Shown here: one piece after another, positions 9,753-17,274 of the stretch
Position numbering within the stretch: the stretch's first letter is position 1
How the letters are laid out: the number at the start of each line of letters is the position of its first letter
Source of the DNA: Butyricicoccus pullicaecorum
GTDB taxonomy: Bacteria > Bacillota > Clostridia > Oscillospirales > Butyricicoccaceae
Direction: 5' to 3'
DNA length: 64,000 bases
Assembly (NCBI GenBank): GCA_018366195.1
Contig: JAGZIN010000008.1
Location: 1 to 64,000, forward strand
The notes under the pieces: generated by a model
Told to the model about the DNA's origin: nothing
The model's input: the letters and a program-made list of their open reading frames with translations, nothing else
Databases searched by the model: none
Translations under genes and position numbers: made by a program

Positions 9753-10624
9753 TTCGCAGCATTTCCTTTCTTGAGGAAGTAGTTGAGCAGCAGATTGATG
9801 AGCATAATGAAGAGGAACAGGATCAGACCAATGCTGAACAGTGCCTGCTTTTGCAGACTGCCGTCTGCTGCATAGCTCATTTCACTGGCAACAGCGGTCG
9901 TCAGGAAACGAACACTGTTGAAAAGTCCGGGCATATTGGCAACATTGCCGGCAACCATCATGATTGCCATGGCTTCGCCGATGGCGCGTCCGACACCGAG
10001 TACGATTCCGGCAGCAATCCCGCTGCGGGCAGCCGGAACGCTCACCTTGCATACGGTTTCAATCCATGTTGCACCCAGTCCAAGGCTGGCCTCCTCATAT
10101 TCCCGAGGCACTGCACGCAGCGCGTTTTCGCTGACCGAGATGATGCCCGGCAAAATCATAATGGCAAGTACCAGAATGGCGGTAAACAGTGTGCTGCCGC
10201 TCTTGAGATGAAATAAGTCCATGACACCCGGAACAAGCACCATCATACCAATCAGACCATAGACAACACTGGGGATTCCTGCCAGCAGTTCAACCGCAGG
10301 GTGTACGATAGCGGCGAGCTTGGGCGGCGCGAGCTTGGACAGAAAGATGGCAGTACATACGCCGATGGGGACACCGATGACAACGGCGCCAAGCGTACCC
10401 CATATACTGGTGAGGATAAAGGGCAGGATACCAAATTTTGGCGTACTGGCGGTGGACTGCCAGACTGTCCCGAACAGAAACTCTATGGGACCAATTTCCA
10501 GAATGGCAGGCAGACCAGCGATTACCATATAGGCGGTAATGAGCAGGACGGCGGCAATGGAAACCATACCGCAGAAAAAGAACACACTGCTCATCACACG
10601 CTCAATGATATTTTTTATTTTCAT
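9749..10624 (-). CDS. pstC: Phosphate ABC transporter permease PstC
   Basis: A 291-residue permease with about six helices and the coupling motif EEASLGLGATWIETVCKVSVP. Its position directly after pstS is the standard pst order. The 96-nt gap between pstS and pstC holds a GC-rich inverted repeat around 10655-10700 that may lower downstream expression relative to pstS; that is inference. Confidence 0.95.
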   Translation of the reverse strand: MKIKNIIERVMSSVFFFCGMVSIAAVLLITAYMVIAGLPAILEIGPIEFLFGTVWQSTASTPKFGILPFILTSIWGTLGAVVIGVPIGVCTAIFLSKLAPPKLAAIVHPAVELLAGIPSVVYGLIGMMVLVPGVMDLFHLKSGSTLFTAILVLAIMILPGIISVSENALRAVPREYEEASLGLGATWIETVCKVSVPAARSGIAAGIVLGVGRAIGEAMAIMMVAGNVANMPGLFNSVRFLTTAVASEMSYAADGSLQKQALFSIGLILFLFIMLINLLLNYFLKKGNAAK

Positions 10625-10720
10625 AGCAGCTCCTCCGTAAGCGCGTGGGAGTATAAAATGGGGGAGCTATGGCAATGAAGATGCCGCAGCTCCCGCGGGG
10701 TTAGAGAGGGAAACAAATTG

Positions 10721-11569
10721 TTATTTTACGGGAACAGCGCCTGCCTTGGAAATGAGTTCGGCAGCCTCGTCGCTGATGGCGTAATCCAGAAATGCCTGTG
10801 CAGGAGCACTGAGCGCGGTATCTTCTTTGGTGACAAAGATAAAGGGACGCTGGATTTTATAGGTGCCGTCCTGTACAGTTTCTTCAGAAGCGGCTACTCC
10901 GTCAACGGTGATTGCCTTCACAGACTCATCTACAGAAGCAAGGGAAGCATAGCCAAACGCATTTGCATTTGCTGCAACACCTGCAATGACTGCACCGGTG
11001 CTGGTCAGCTCCTGTTCATACTTGCAGGAATCCTTGACATCGACAATGCTTTCGAAACCGTCACGGGTACCCGAACCTGCTTCACGTCCGATGAGTACGA
11101 CGGGTGCATCGTTGCCGCCGACTTCCTTCCAGTTGCTGATGGAGCCGGTTGCCAAGCCCTGGATTTGTTCCAAAGACAAATCCTGTACCGGATTTTCCTG
11201 ATTGACAATGATTGCAATGCCGTCCAGTGCAAAGGTGGTTGCAGTCAGACCCTTAGCGGTCTCCTCGTCTTTCAGAGCACGGCTGGAAAGTCCAAGGTCT
11301 AAGGTACCGTCAGATGCACCTGTGATGCCTGCGCCGGAACCGGTCGGGCTGTAACTGACATCTACGGCTGTATTTTTCTCCATGAAGGATTCGCTCAGCA
11401 CGCCAATGACTTTTTCCACACTGGTGGAGCCGCCGGTAGTGACTGCTCCGCTCAGTGCAGCAGCAGCTTCGCCGCCGTCGGCAGGCTGTTGTCCGCCACC
11501 GCCGCAGGCGGTCAGCATGGCAGCAAGTGAGCAGGCGGTCAGCATGGCGATTACACGTTTCATTTTCAT
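10721..11569 (-). CDS. pstS: Phosphate-binding lipoprotein PstS
   Basis: Extracellular phosphate-binding protein of 282 residues. A lipoprotein signal peptide ends in the lipobox LTAC (Cys22) followed by a GGGGQQ linker. The ligand-binding motifs SGAVTTGGSTSVEKV, SPTGSGAGI and REAGSGTRDG are typical of PstS. It is the first gene of pstSCAB-phoU. Confidence 0.96.
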   Translation of the reverse strand: MKMKRVIAMLTACSLAAMLTACGGGGQQPADGGEAAAALSGAVTTGGSTSVEKVIGVLSESFMEKNTAVDVSYSPTGSGAGITGASDGTLDLGLSSRALKDEETAKGLTATTFALDGIAIIVNQENPVQDLSLEQIQGLATGSISNWKEVGGNDAPVVLIGREAGSGTRDGFESIVDVKDSCKYEQELTSTGAVIAGVAANANAFGYASLASVDESVKAITVDGVAASEETVQDGTYKIQRPFIFVTKEDTALSAPAQAFLDYAISDEAAELISKAGAVPVK

Positions 11570-11893
11570 GATTTCATTCTCCTTTGATTGCGGGGCACCT
11601 CAGGCAGCGTCCTTGGCTGTCAGCCCGCTTTGTTTGATTGATTTCAGAACGATTCCAGTATATAAATCTTGTGAAAAATCTACTAGCAGCAGCGCGTGAA
11701 GCTTTTGTAAAGCCAGAAATCGAGATGCGAGGAATCTCTTTACATAAGGGGAGATTGTAAAGAGTTTGCAAAATAACCGTGGATTTGTGTGAGAATCCGG
11801 TAAAAAATAGAGGAAAAAGGGGGAGATAAGGACAGAGACTGGAAAAAATATGGAAAGTATGATAAAATGCAGAGAATGAATGGGGGTGTCTTT
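11570..11893. other. Divergent intergenic region, pstS / WYL regulator
   Basis: A 324-nt AT-rich spacer between divergent genes. It holds the pst leader with the Pho-like repeats and, for the plus-strand gene, a TATGAT box at 11858-11863 without a clear -35. I see no ORF with a ribosome site. Confidence 0.5.
11657..11712 (-). promoter_or_regulatory. Candidate Pho-type promoter of the pst operon
   Basis: On the minus strand CTTTACA and CTTCACG are spaced as 11-bp direct repeats (11695-11712), resembling a Pho box, and TATACT (11657-11662) could serve as the -10 box. Further CTTTACA-like copies lie near 11745 and 11760. The distance between the repeats and the -10 is longer than usual, so this is tentative. 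Confidence 0.35.
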
Positions 11894-12811
11894 ATGCAGA
11901 ATGGACGATTGTTTCACTTGCTGCATCTCTTGCTGGCGGGAGAACAGTGGACAGTCGTGCGTCTTGCACAGACGATGGAGGTCTCTGAGCGCACGATTCG
12001 GCGGGATATCGACGCACTCTCTGCGGCAGGGATTCCGATTTATACCACACAGGGGCGGACGGGCGGCGTGCATTTGATGCCGGAATTTATACTCGACAAA
12101 GCATTGCTTTCCGAGCAGCAGCAAGATGAGATTTTATGCGGCTTGCAAACCCTGCATGCAGCAGGGGTGCCGGAAGGCAAGGCACTGTTGGAGGAGCTTG
12201 TCGGACTGTTTGGACGGAAGTCTGTCAACAGATGGATTGATACCGATTTTTCAGCGTGGGGTGAGCGGGCGGACAACCGCGCCCTGTTTGCTGCGATTCA
12301 GAATACAATTTTACAGCATCGTGTACTGTGGATTCGATACCATGCTGCAGAAAGCGGATTTTCTGAGCGGGAAATTGAACCGGTACGGCTGTGCTTTCGT
12401 GGAATGGCTTGGTATGTACAGGCGTTTTGCAGGCAGAGACAGGCGTTTCGCACCTTTAAGCTTTCCCGCATTGCAGCATTTCAGCCGCGTGAGGAGCAAT
12501 TTATCCCCCATGATACCTTGCCGTCGTTATCAGACTTTGTGGAGTCGGCACTTCCAGTGGTACATACCGTGATTCGATTTTCTCCCAAGGCGGCATATCG
12601 TGTGCTGGACGAATTTCCGCGGGAACAGGTCATCAGGCAAGACGATGGCGGATTCTTGGTACATACAGATTGGCCAGCGGGCAGCTGGTGCGGACAGTAT
12701 CTTTTATCGTATGGGAGCCTTGCAGAGGTGTTGGAGCCGGAGACATTGCGGATATGGATACGGCAGGAGCTTCGGGCTGCGATACAGCAATATGAAAATT
12801 GTGAAACTTGA
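11894..12811 (+). CDS. WYL-domain transcriptional regulator (YafY family)
   Basis: A 305-residue regulator with an N-terminal winged helix-turn-helix (TVVRLAQTMEVSERTIRRDI) and a C-terminal WYL ligand-sensing region with the motif WYVQAFCRQR. WYL domains bind small ligands or nucleic acid. The start at 11894 is preferred because a GGGGGTG site lies 7 nt upstream; an in-frame ATG at 11867 falls close to the likely -10 box. No clear target gene is adjacent; divergent pstS is one candidate, and autoregulation is another. Confidence 0.85.
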   Translation: MQNGRLFHLLHLLLAGEQWTVVRLAQTMEVSERTIRRDIDALSAAGIPIYTTQGRTGGVHLMPEFILDKALLSEQQQDEILCGLQTLHAAGVPEGKALLEELVGLFGRKSVNRWIDTDFSAWGERADNRALFAAIQNTILQHRVLWIRYHAAESGFSEREIEPVRLCFRGMAWYVQAFCRQRQAFRTFKLSRIAAFQPREEQFIPHDTLPSLSDFVESALPVVHTVIRFSPKAAYRVLDEFPREQVIRQDDGGFLVHTDWPAGSWCGQYLLSYGSLAEVLEPETLRIWIRQELRAAIQQYENCET

Positions 12812-12841
12812 AAAAACCGGTCATAAGATGACCGGTTTTTC
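12811..12841 (+). terminator. Terminator after the WYL regulator
   Basis: AAAAAACCGGTCAT / ATGACCGGTTTTT with a 3-nt loop. Confidence 0.9.
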
Positions 12842-12885
12842 CTGATATACTGAGAGCATCTCCATACAGAAAGGAAGCGAATGGA

Positions 12886-13557
12886 ATGGATTATGAAGTC
12901 GTACAGGTTGCTGCACGTCAGATTGTTGGAAGTGGAATTCGTGTGACCAATCAAGCGGCGGACTGTCAGCAAAGAATCGGGGCACTCTGGGAAAATTTTC
13001 TGCACACCAGACAAAACACGGGTGTGTGCTATGGGGTATATACGGAATACCAATGGGACGACGCCAGTTATCTTGCGGTTGTGGGTACGGAGGGGGCGGT
13101 ATGCCCGCCTGATGGGGTTATGGTTGAGATTCCGGCAGGAACGTATGCAAGATTTCATTTTCAGGGAGATGTGCGGACAGGACTCCATGCGCTGTGGCAG
13201 GAAATTTGGAAGATGGAACTGCCGCGCGCCTACACAGCGGACTTTGAAGAATATGTGCGCTGTGATGAAGATGGCTGGGGAGAGGTTTCTGTTTATGTTG
13301 CTCTTGCCAATTATTGTCAGTCTTGTGGTATGCCAATGACGAACCAAGCACAGTATGGAACCGAGGCAGAAGGAGCACCGAGTACCGAATATTGCTGCTA
13401 TTGCAGAAAAAATGGTGCATTCGTGCAGGATTGCACCATGGAGGAAATGATAGAATTTTGTTTGCAGTATGGTCCTGCCGCTTCGATGGAGAAGGCACAG
13501 GCAAGAAAACAGATGTCACAATATTTTGCGTCTCTCAAACGGTGGAAGAAGTCATGA
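12886..13557 (+). CDS. GyrI-like effector-binding domain fused to a zinc ribbon
   Basis: A 223-residue cytoplasmic protein. Residues 1 to about 140 match the GyrI/AraC-type effector-binding fold (opening MDYEVVQVAARQIVGSGIRV, later IPAGTYARFHF). Residues about 143-215 form a small domain with CQSCGMPM and CCYCRKNG, two CxxC pairs expected to hold zinc, followed by the acidic helix CTMEEMIEFC. No helix-turn-helix is present, so it is probably a stand-alone small-molecule sensor or binder. The function is unknown. Confidence 0.75.
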   Translation: MDYEVVQVAARQIVGSGIRVTNQAADCQQRIGALWENFLHTRQNTGVCYGVYTEYQWDDASYLAVVGTEGAVCPPDGVMVEIPAGTYARFHFQGDVRTGLHALWQEIWKMELPRAYTADFEEYVRCDEDGWGEVSVYVALANYCQSCGMPMTNQAQYGTEAEGAPSTEYCCYCRKNGAFVQDCTMEEMIEFCLQYGPAASMEKAQARKQMSQYFASLKRWKKS

Positions 13558-13594
13558 AAAAAACAGGCTGCCGAAATGTTTCGGCAGCCTGTTT
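13556..13594 (-). terminator. Terminator of the flavin oxidoreductase gene
   Basis: A 13-bp perfect stem (CAGGCTGCCGAAA / TTTCGGCAGCCTG); the long T-run is on the minus strand, and the plus-strand run is weak. Confidence 0.8.
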
Positions 13595-13650
13595 GATACT
13601 GTGCGGGCACAAACGGACAGAAAGCGTTTCTGATACAGAGTGGTATCGGC

Positions 13651-14253
13651 TCAAATGGTCTCAGCGAGTGCGAGTGCTTTTTGTTCTGCCTCATGCACAA
13701 TTGTGGATACATCGGCTCCGACAATATCCAGCCCCTCGGCTTCGATAATATCCATCAAAGGGATTCCCAGCATTTGCAGATTGGTTCGCAGAAAACGTGC
13801 TGCGAAATCATTTTCCTGCATTGCCTCTGTGGAATAGATGCCGCCCTTTGTGGTACAGAACACGGCGCGTCCGGCACTGCAAAGTCCCATGGGAGCACCG
13901 GATTTCTGATAACGGAAGGTCAGCCCGACCACACAGATGTGCTCAATATAGGTATGCAGAGCAGCAGGGAAGGTGCCCTCCCAGAACGGAGCTGCAATCA
14001 ACACCAAATCAGCCCGCTGAAACTGACGCGCCAAGGCAAAGCAGGGGTGATTCCAGTTGTTTTGTGCAGCAGCCTGCTCTCGTTCTGCCAGCGTATCCCC
14101 AAAGAGAGGCGCTGGACGGAGCACATTGAGATCAACTGTTTCCAGCAGTGCAGTTGGGTACTGGAGGAGGAGTGCATCTAAAAAGGTTTGTGCAATTTTT
14201 TCGGTGCGGGATGCTGCACCGCGGATACAGGCATTGACAAATAAAATGTTCAT
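13651..14253 (-). CDS. NAD(P)H-dependent flavin oxidoreductase (flavodoxin-like fold)
   Basis: A 200-residue FMN-dependent reductase of the NQO1/AzoR-like type. The N-terminal strand and phosphate loop MNILFVNACIRGAASRTEKI, the APFWEGTFPA motif and the CTTKGGIYS flavin-contact region support this. AAAGGAG lies 8 nt before the ATG at 14253; a TTG one codon earlier is less likely. Substrates may be quinones, azo compounds or nitroaromatics. It is monocistronic. Confidence 0.85.
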   Translation of the reverse strand: MNILFVNACIRGAASRTEKIAQTFLDALLLQYPTALLETVDLNVLRPAPLFGDTLAEREQAAAQNNWNHPCFALARQFQRADLVLIAAPFWEGTFPAALHTYIEHICVVGLTFRYQKSGAPMGLCSAGRAVFCTTKGGIYSTEAMQENDFAARFLRTNLQMLGIPLMDIIEAEGLDIVGADVSTIVHEAEQKALALAETI

Positions 14254-14428
14254 CAAAAAAACTCCTTTATTTCACGAAATTCCGTGCAAGCATGAATTGT
14301 GTACCATGAGTATATGCAAAGAGAAGGTTGAATATTGGCGTATAAGACGACAAGATTCTGAATGATTTTACTATAAGAGCTTTCAATTTGTTTGTCAAGA
14401 TGTATTTTTTAGGAGGAAGGCAGATATC

Positions 14429-14494
14429 ATGACGAAAAGGATTTCTTTTTTGCACAATATGACGGATTGTCTGACTGCAAAAGGCGGTGTATAG
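14429..14494 (+). CDS. Possible 21-residue peptide upstream of the ABC ATPase
   Basis: An ATG follows AGGAGG by 12 nt and reads 21 codons (MTKRISFLHN...AKGGV) to a TAG, 48 nt before the ABC gene start. It may be a leader peptide or a leftover fragment of a longer gene. There is no evidence of function beyond the strong ribosome site. Confidence 0.25.
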   Translation: MTKRISFLHNMTDCLTAKGGV

Positions 14495-14542
14495 TCTGCG
14501 TGCTGTGGTGTCATGCTAAATGGACGAGGGAGGGATTTTGAC

Positions 14543-15217
14543 TTGATTCGCATGGAAAATATCTGTAAAATATATGACAAAGGCAGAGTGTGTGCACTCG
14601 ACCATGTTGCGCTGTCGGTTTCACCCGGCAGCTATACCGCTATTTTAGGGGCGTCCGGCTCGGGAAAATCCACACTCATGCACATTTTGGGGCTGCTCGA
14701 CCGCCCCACCAGCGGAGAATATTGGCTGTGCGGAGAACGCACGGCGGGTCTGTCTGCCAGAGCAAGAGCAGAGCTGAGCCGTTCGCATATTGGATTTGTG
14801 TTTCAGAATTTCAGTTTGGTTTCGGGCATGAGTGCGCTGGAAAATGCGGCGCTCCCACTCGCGTTTCGTGGAATGTCCCGTGCGGAGCGGACAGACCGTG
14901 CGGCAGAAGCGCTGTGCATCGTGGGGCTGGGTGCCAGACTGCATCATACACCGCACATGCTTTCCGGCGGGCAGCAGCAGCGTGTCGCGATTGCGCGCGC
15001 ACTCTGTACAGGGGCTGATTTGATTTTGGCAGATGAGCCGACGGGCAATCTGGACCCACAGGCAGCGCGTGAAATTTTGGAGCTGTTTGACCGTTTGCAC
15101 GCCCAAGGACGCACAATTTTATGGATTACGCACGACCATCAGGCAGCAGCCCGCGCACAAAGGCGCATTTTGATGCAGAAAGGCAGATTGTGTCCGGAAC
15201 AGGAGACGGAAAGATGA
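14543..15217 (+). CDS. ABC transporter ATPase, MacB/LolD type, without a permease partner
   Basis: A 224-residue ATPase of the family that drives MacB/FtsX-like permeases. Walker A GASGSGKST, the Q-loop FQNFSLV, the signature LSGGQQQR and Walker B LILADEPTGNLDP are intact, so it could be active. The TTG at 14543 is chosen as start because AGGGAGGG lies 8 nt upstream and the N-terminus (L/M)IRMENICKIYDKG then matches the family. The usual overlapping permease gene is missing: an ATG overlaps the stop codon but reads only 10 codons. It is likely an orphan created by deletion or rearrangement. Confidence 0.85.
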   Translation: MIRMENICKIYDKGRVCALDHVALSVSPGSYTAILGASGSGKSTLMHILGLLDRPTSGEYWLCGERTAGLSARARAELSRSHIGFVFQNFSLVSGMSALENAALPLAFRGMSRAERTDRAAEALCIVGLGARLHHTPHMLSGGQQQRVAIARALCTGADLILADEPTGNLDPQAAREILELFDRLHAQGRTILWITHDHQAAARAQRRILMQKGRLCPEQETER

Positions 15218-15246
15218 ATCAATGCCATAAGCCTAATCATCGGTAA
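15214..15246 (+). pseudogene. Stub where a permease gene would be expected
   Basis: An ATGA overlap with the ATPase stop starts a 10-codon frame ending in TAA, directly followed by a terminator. The overlap is the normal way a partner permease begins, so this may be what remains of its start. It is too short to prove. Confidence 0.3.
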
Positions 15247-15253
15247 CAAAAAA

Positions 15254-15288
15254 GGACTCCTAGCAAAGTGACTAGGAATTCTTTTTTT
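15254..15288 (+). terminator. Terminator after the ABC ATPase
   Basis: TCCTAG / CTAGGA stem with an 8-nt loop, then ATTC and seven T. Confidence 0.65.
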
Positions 15289-15304
15289 GATGGAACGCTT
15301 TTTG
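15282..15304 (+). repeat. 23-bp direct repeat, copy 1 (left of hicAB)
   Basis: Seven T then GATGGAACGCTTTTTG; an identical 23-bp copy lies at 16058-16080, 776 bp away. The pair brackets the hicA/hicB segment. Confidence 0.8.
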
Positions 15305-15358
15305 TCTTTTGCTCCTTATGGTATAATTTTATATGTGTTATTATAGGGAGGGCAGTAC

Positions 15359-15527
15359 ATGAAAAGTTATTCGTCGAGAGAAGTTATAGCGATATTGAAA
15401 GCAGATGAATGGTATGAAGTGGACGTGACTGGAAAAAAGGTGGACAACGGTAAAACACCCTGATAAAGATATCCCCTGTAAAACACTTAACAGTATCGAA
15501 CGGTAGTCGGGGCTTAAATTCAGATAG
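15359..15527 (+). pseudogene. hicA: hicA toxin pseudogene (internal deletion, frameshift and nonsense codon)
   Basis: The frame opens as a HicA mRNA-interferase (MKSYSSREVIAILKADEWYE) and reaches VTG at codons 23-25, where the catalytic SHHQF-type segment with the active histidine should follow. That segment is missing. The frame then shifts by one, stops at 15461, and the rest of HicA continues in the next frame as TTVKHPDKDIPCKTLNSIER, a TAG at 15504 in place of an expected glutamine codon, then SGLKFR. Two or more separate lesions make this a dead toxin. A TATAAT at 15322-15327 suggests the promoter remains. The hicB antitoxin follows 41 nt later. Confidence 0.87.
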
Positions 15528-15568
15528 CCTCGAATCCCTCCCTTTCATTTTAACAGGAGGCGTTAATT

Positions 15569-15979
15569 ATGAAGAAAACGGAACGCTATGTTTATCCTGC
15601 TGTATTCACCTATGAAGCTAATCAGGAAATTGCAGTTGTCTTTCCGGATTTAGATGTTGCTACTAGTGGTACAGATGACAATGATGCTCTGCTATCTGCA
15701 AGAGAATTGTTAGGCTGTGCCCTCTACGGCATGGAAGAGGATAACGAGGAAATCCCCGTACCTACCCAGTTGTCTGATATAGTAACAGCTGAAAATGAAC
15801 GGGCTATGCTGGTCGATGTATATATGCCGTCTATCCGCATGGCGAAAGTGAACCGGTCTGTTAATCGGACTGTGACATTACCCGCATGGCTTAATGCTGC
15901 GGCGTTGGAACGTAATTTCAATTTGTCGCAAGTTTTACAAGAAGCTCTTATGGAAAAAATTCAGACAACTAGAATATAA
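15569..15979 (+). CDS. hicB: HicB-family antitoxin, now without a working toxin
   Basis: A 136-residue antitoxin. The N-terminal half (YVYPAVFTYEANQEIAVVFPDL, with DVATSGTDDNDALLSARELL) is the partially degraded RNase-H-like HicB fold that blocks HicA. The C-terminal part (NRTVTLPAWLNAAALERNFNLSQVLQEAL) is a DNA-binding RHH/HTH region used for autoregulation. AGGAGG lies 8 nt upstream of the ATG. The frame is intact although hicA is destroyed. It may persist as a regulator, or as protection against another HicA. Confidence 0.9.
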   Translation: MKKTERYVYPAVFTYEANQEIAVVFPDLDVATSGTDDNDALLSARELLGCALYGMEEDNEEIPVPTQLSDIVTAENERAMLVDVYMPSIRMAKVNRSVNRTVTLPAWLNAAALERNFNLSQVLQEALMEKIQTTRI

Positions 15980-15982
15980 GTC

Positions 15983-16018
15983 AAAAGAAACCCGCTATTA
16001 TATAGGCAGGTTTCTTTT
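15983..16018 (+). terminator. Terminator after hicB
   Basis: AAAAGAAACC ... GGTTTCTTTT stem followed by a T-rich end. Confidence 0.75.
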
Positions 16019-16057
16019 ATGCCCTATATATAGAAAATTCGATTTTGTCTGATACGT

Positions 16058-16080
16058 TTTTTTTGATGGAACGCTTTTTG
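16058..16080 (+). repeat. 23-bp direct repeat, copy 2 (right of hicAB)
   Basis: Identical to 15282-15304, with one extra T upstream. It opens a 20-codon frame (MERFLTLGFRDIILRIRKAM) that ends at 16128. Confidence 0.8.
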
Positions 16081-16263
16081 ACTCTTGGTTTCCGTGATAT
16101 CATCTTGCGGATACGAAAAGCCATGTAAAGTTTACAGCCTGTTTTTATCCATGCGGGGATTGCACAAGCGGTGATTCGTCCGGATAGGGATACATACGAA
16201 ATCATTGATGTGCAGAGATGTGGGAACGGTGCCGAGTTGCTGACAGGAGAAATGGGGGATTGA
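16066..16263 (+). pseudogene. Gene remnant(s) between hicB and the next gene
   Basis: Two open fragments without ribosome sites: 16066-16128 reads a short hydrophobic/basic peptide, and 16129-16263 reads 44 codons ending RPDRDTYEIIDVQRCGNGAE...GD, 3 nt before the next gene. The second looks like the C-terminal end of a larger protein. I cannot identify the parent; an efflux-adaptor or permease end fits the nearby orphan ATPase, but this is a guess. Confidence 0.4.
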
Positions 16264-16266
16264 GTG

Positions 16267-17046
16267 ATGATGATTGCGGGCAGCATTCTTTTGATTGTGA
16301 CAAACCTTTTGATATTGGGACTGCTCTGGCTGATTTGGTGTATGGTGCGCCGCCGTGGACCCATGACCGCAGCAAAGCTGAGACAGACGGTGTGCTGGGA
16401 CAAAACAGAGCCGCACGAACTGGTTCCGTGCGGTGGAGATTTGGACGTTATGGCGGCGCTGCTGCGTGCGCTGGAGCAGGGTGGAGATGCAAGAGACCTG
16501 CTTCGGGGCTATATGGTGCAGTGGGAACGAACGGGTGCCATTTTGGTTGGACAGGGGACGAAGAAAAAGCTGCGCTCCTTTGGCGATGATGTGCAGGAGG
16601 AGCTTGCTTTTCCGGAGGAACTGCCCCAGCTGTCCGGTGCACAAGCGTTGTTGTATCAGCGCATTTACAGCTGGCTTCCGGAGGACGGAGTCATACAGCG
16701 CAGTGAGCTTTATCAGGCAGCACGGCAGGAGGCGGAAGCGCTGGGTCATGTGATGCGTCAGTTGATGCAGGAGGGACAGCGCCGCCTGCGTGAAATGGGC
16801 GGCTCTATGCTCGAAAATAAGAAAGCAAAAATGGGGTTTTCGGAGCAATCCCGCGAAATCTATACGCGAAAAGGGGTTCGGCTTGCTTCGGAGCTCGCTG
16901 CATACACAAAATTTATGCGCAAGCATCTGCGAACCGGAGATGCGGCGGCGGCAGTCGTGGGCGGAATCGTACCAGATTGTACGATTTGTGTGCTCGCAGA
17001 TGCGATTTATAATGGAATCCAGGCGGGAAAACAAGTTTGTCGTTGA
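16267..17046 (+). CDS. Membrane-anchored protein of unknown function (faintly DUF2207-like)
   Basis: About 259 residues with one N-terminal transmembrane helix (about residues 4-26: AGSILLIVTNLLILGLLWLIW) followed by RRRGP and a cytoplasmic region. The soluble part has HELVPCGGDLDVMAALLRAL, a middle segment with SGAQALLYQRIYSWLPEDGVIQRSELYQ, and GVRLASELAAYTKFMRKHL, which recall the cytoplasmic half of DUF2207 proteins; the usual large outer N-terminal part is absent. GGGGG lies 8 nt before the ATG at 16267; GTG at 16264 is an alternative. It may be a truncated family member or a short paralogue. Confidence 0.6.
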   Translation: MMIAGSILLIVTNLLILGLLWLIWCMVRRRGPMTAAKLRQTVCWDKTEPHELVPCGGDLDVMAALLRALEQGGDARDLLRGYMVQWERTGAILVGQGTKKKLRSFGDDVQEELAFPEELPQLSGAQALLYQRIYSWLPEDGVIQRSELYQAARQEAEALGHVMRQLMQEGQRRLREMGGSMLENKKAKMGFSEQSREIYTRKGVRLASELAAYTKFMRKHLRTGDAAAAVVGGIVPDCTICVLADAIYNGIQAGKQVCR

Positions 17047-17071
17047 CAGTGTAAAATCTCCATGCTACAAT
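17043..17071 (+). promoter_or_regulatory. Promoter of the thiamine operon
   Basis: Perfect TTGACA, a 17-nt spacer and TACAAT, overlapping the end of the previous gene. Confidence 0.85.
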
Positions 17072-17076
17072 AAAAT

Positions 17077-17163
17077 ACGCAAGGGAGCTTTCAGAAAAGC
17101 TGAGAGGAAGGCTGGGCGCCTTCGACCTTACCTGATTTGGATAATGCCAACGTAGGGAAGCAA
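17077..17163 (+). promoter_or_regulatory. TPP riboswitch (THI element)
   Basis: The conserved thiamin pyrophosphate aptamer is complete: GGGAGCT at the 5' side, CTGAGAGGAAGGC in the P2/P3 region, and CCTGATTTGGATAATGCCAA CGTAGGGAA split over the 3' junction. With the terminator 55 nt downstream it should switch off transcription of thiD-thiW-thiE-tenA-thiZXY when TPP is abundant. Confidence 0.96.
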
Positions 17164-17217
17164 TCGCGGTTTGACGCGCTTTCTGTGCGAAAGAGCCGCA
17201 TGGAAACCGAATACCAA

Positions 17218-17250
17218 AGAGGATACCTACATCGGTATCCTCTTTTTTTA
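17218..17250 (+). terminator. Riboswitch-controlled terminator
   Basis: GAGGATACC / GGTATCCTC stem with T7, lying between the aptamer and thiD, as in an expression platform. Confidence 0.88.
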
Positions 17251-17274
17251 CAACTTGTGACAAGGAGAAAAACG

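Noticed and set aside
17137..17274. N-terminal extension of ThiD in the same frame
   Set aside because: It lies over the riboswitch and terminator; the AAGGAG/ATG at 17275 gives the normal ThiD start.
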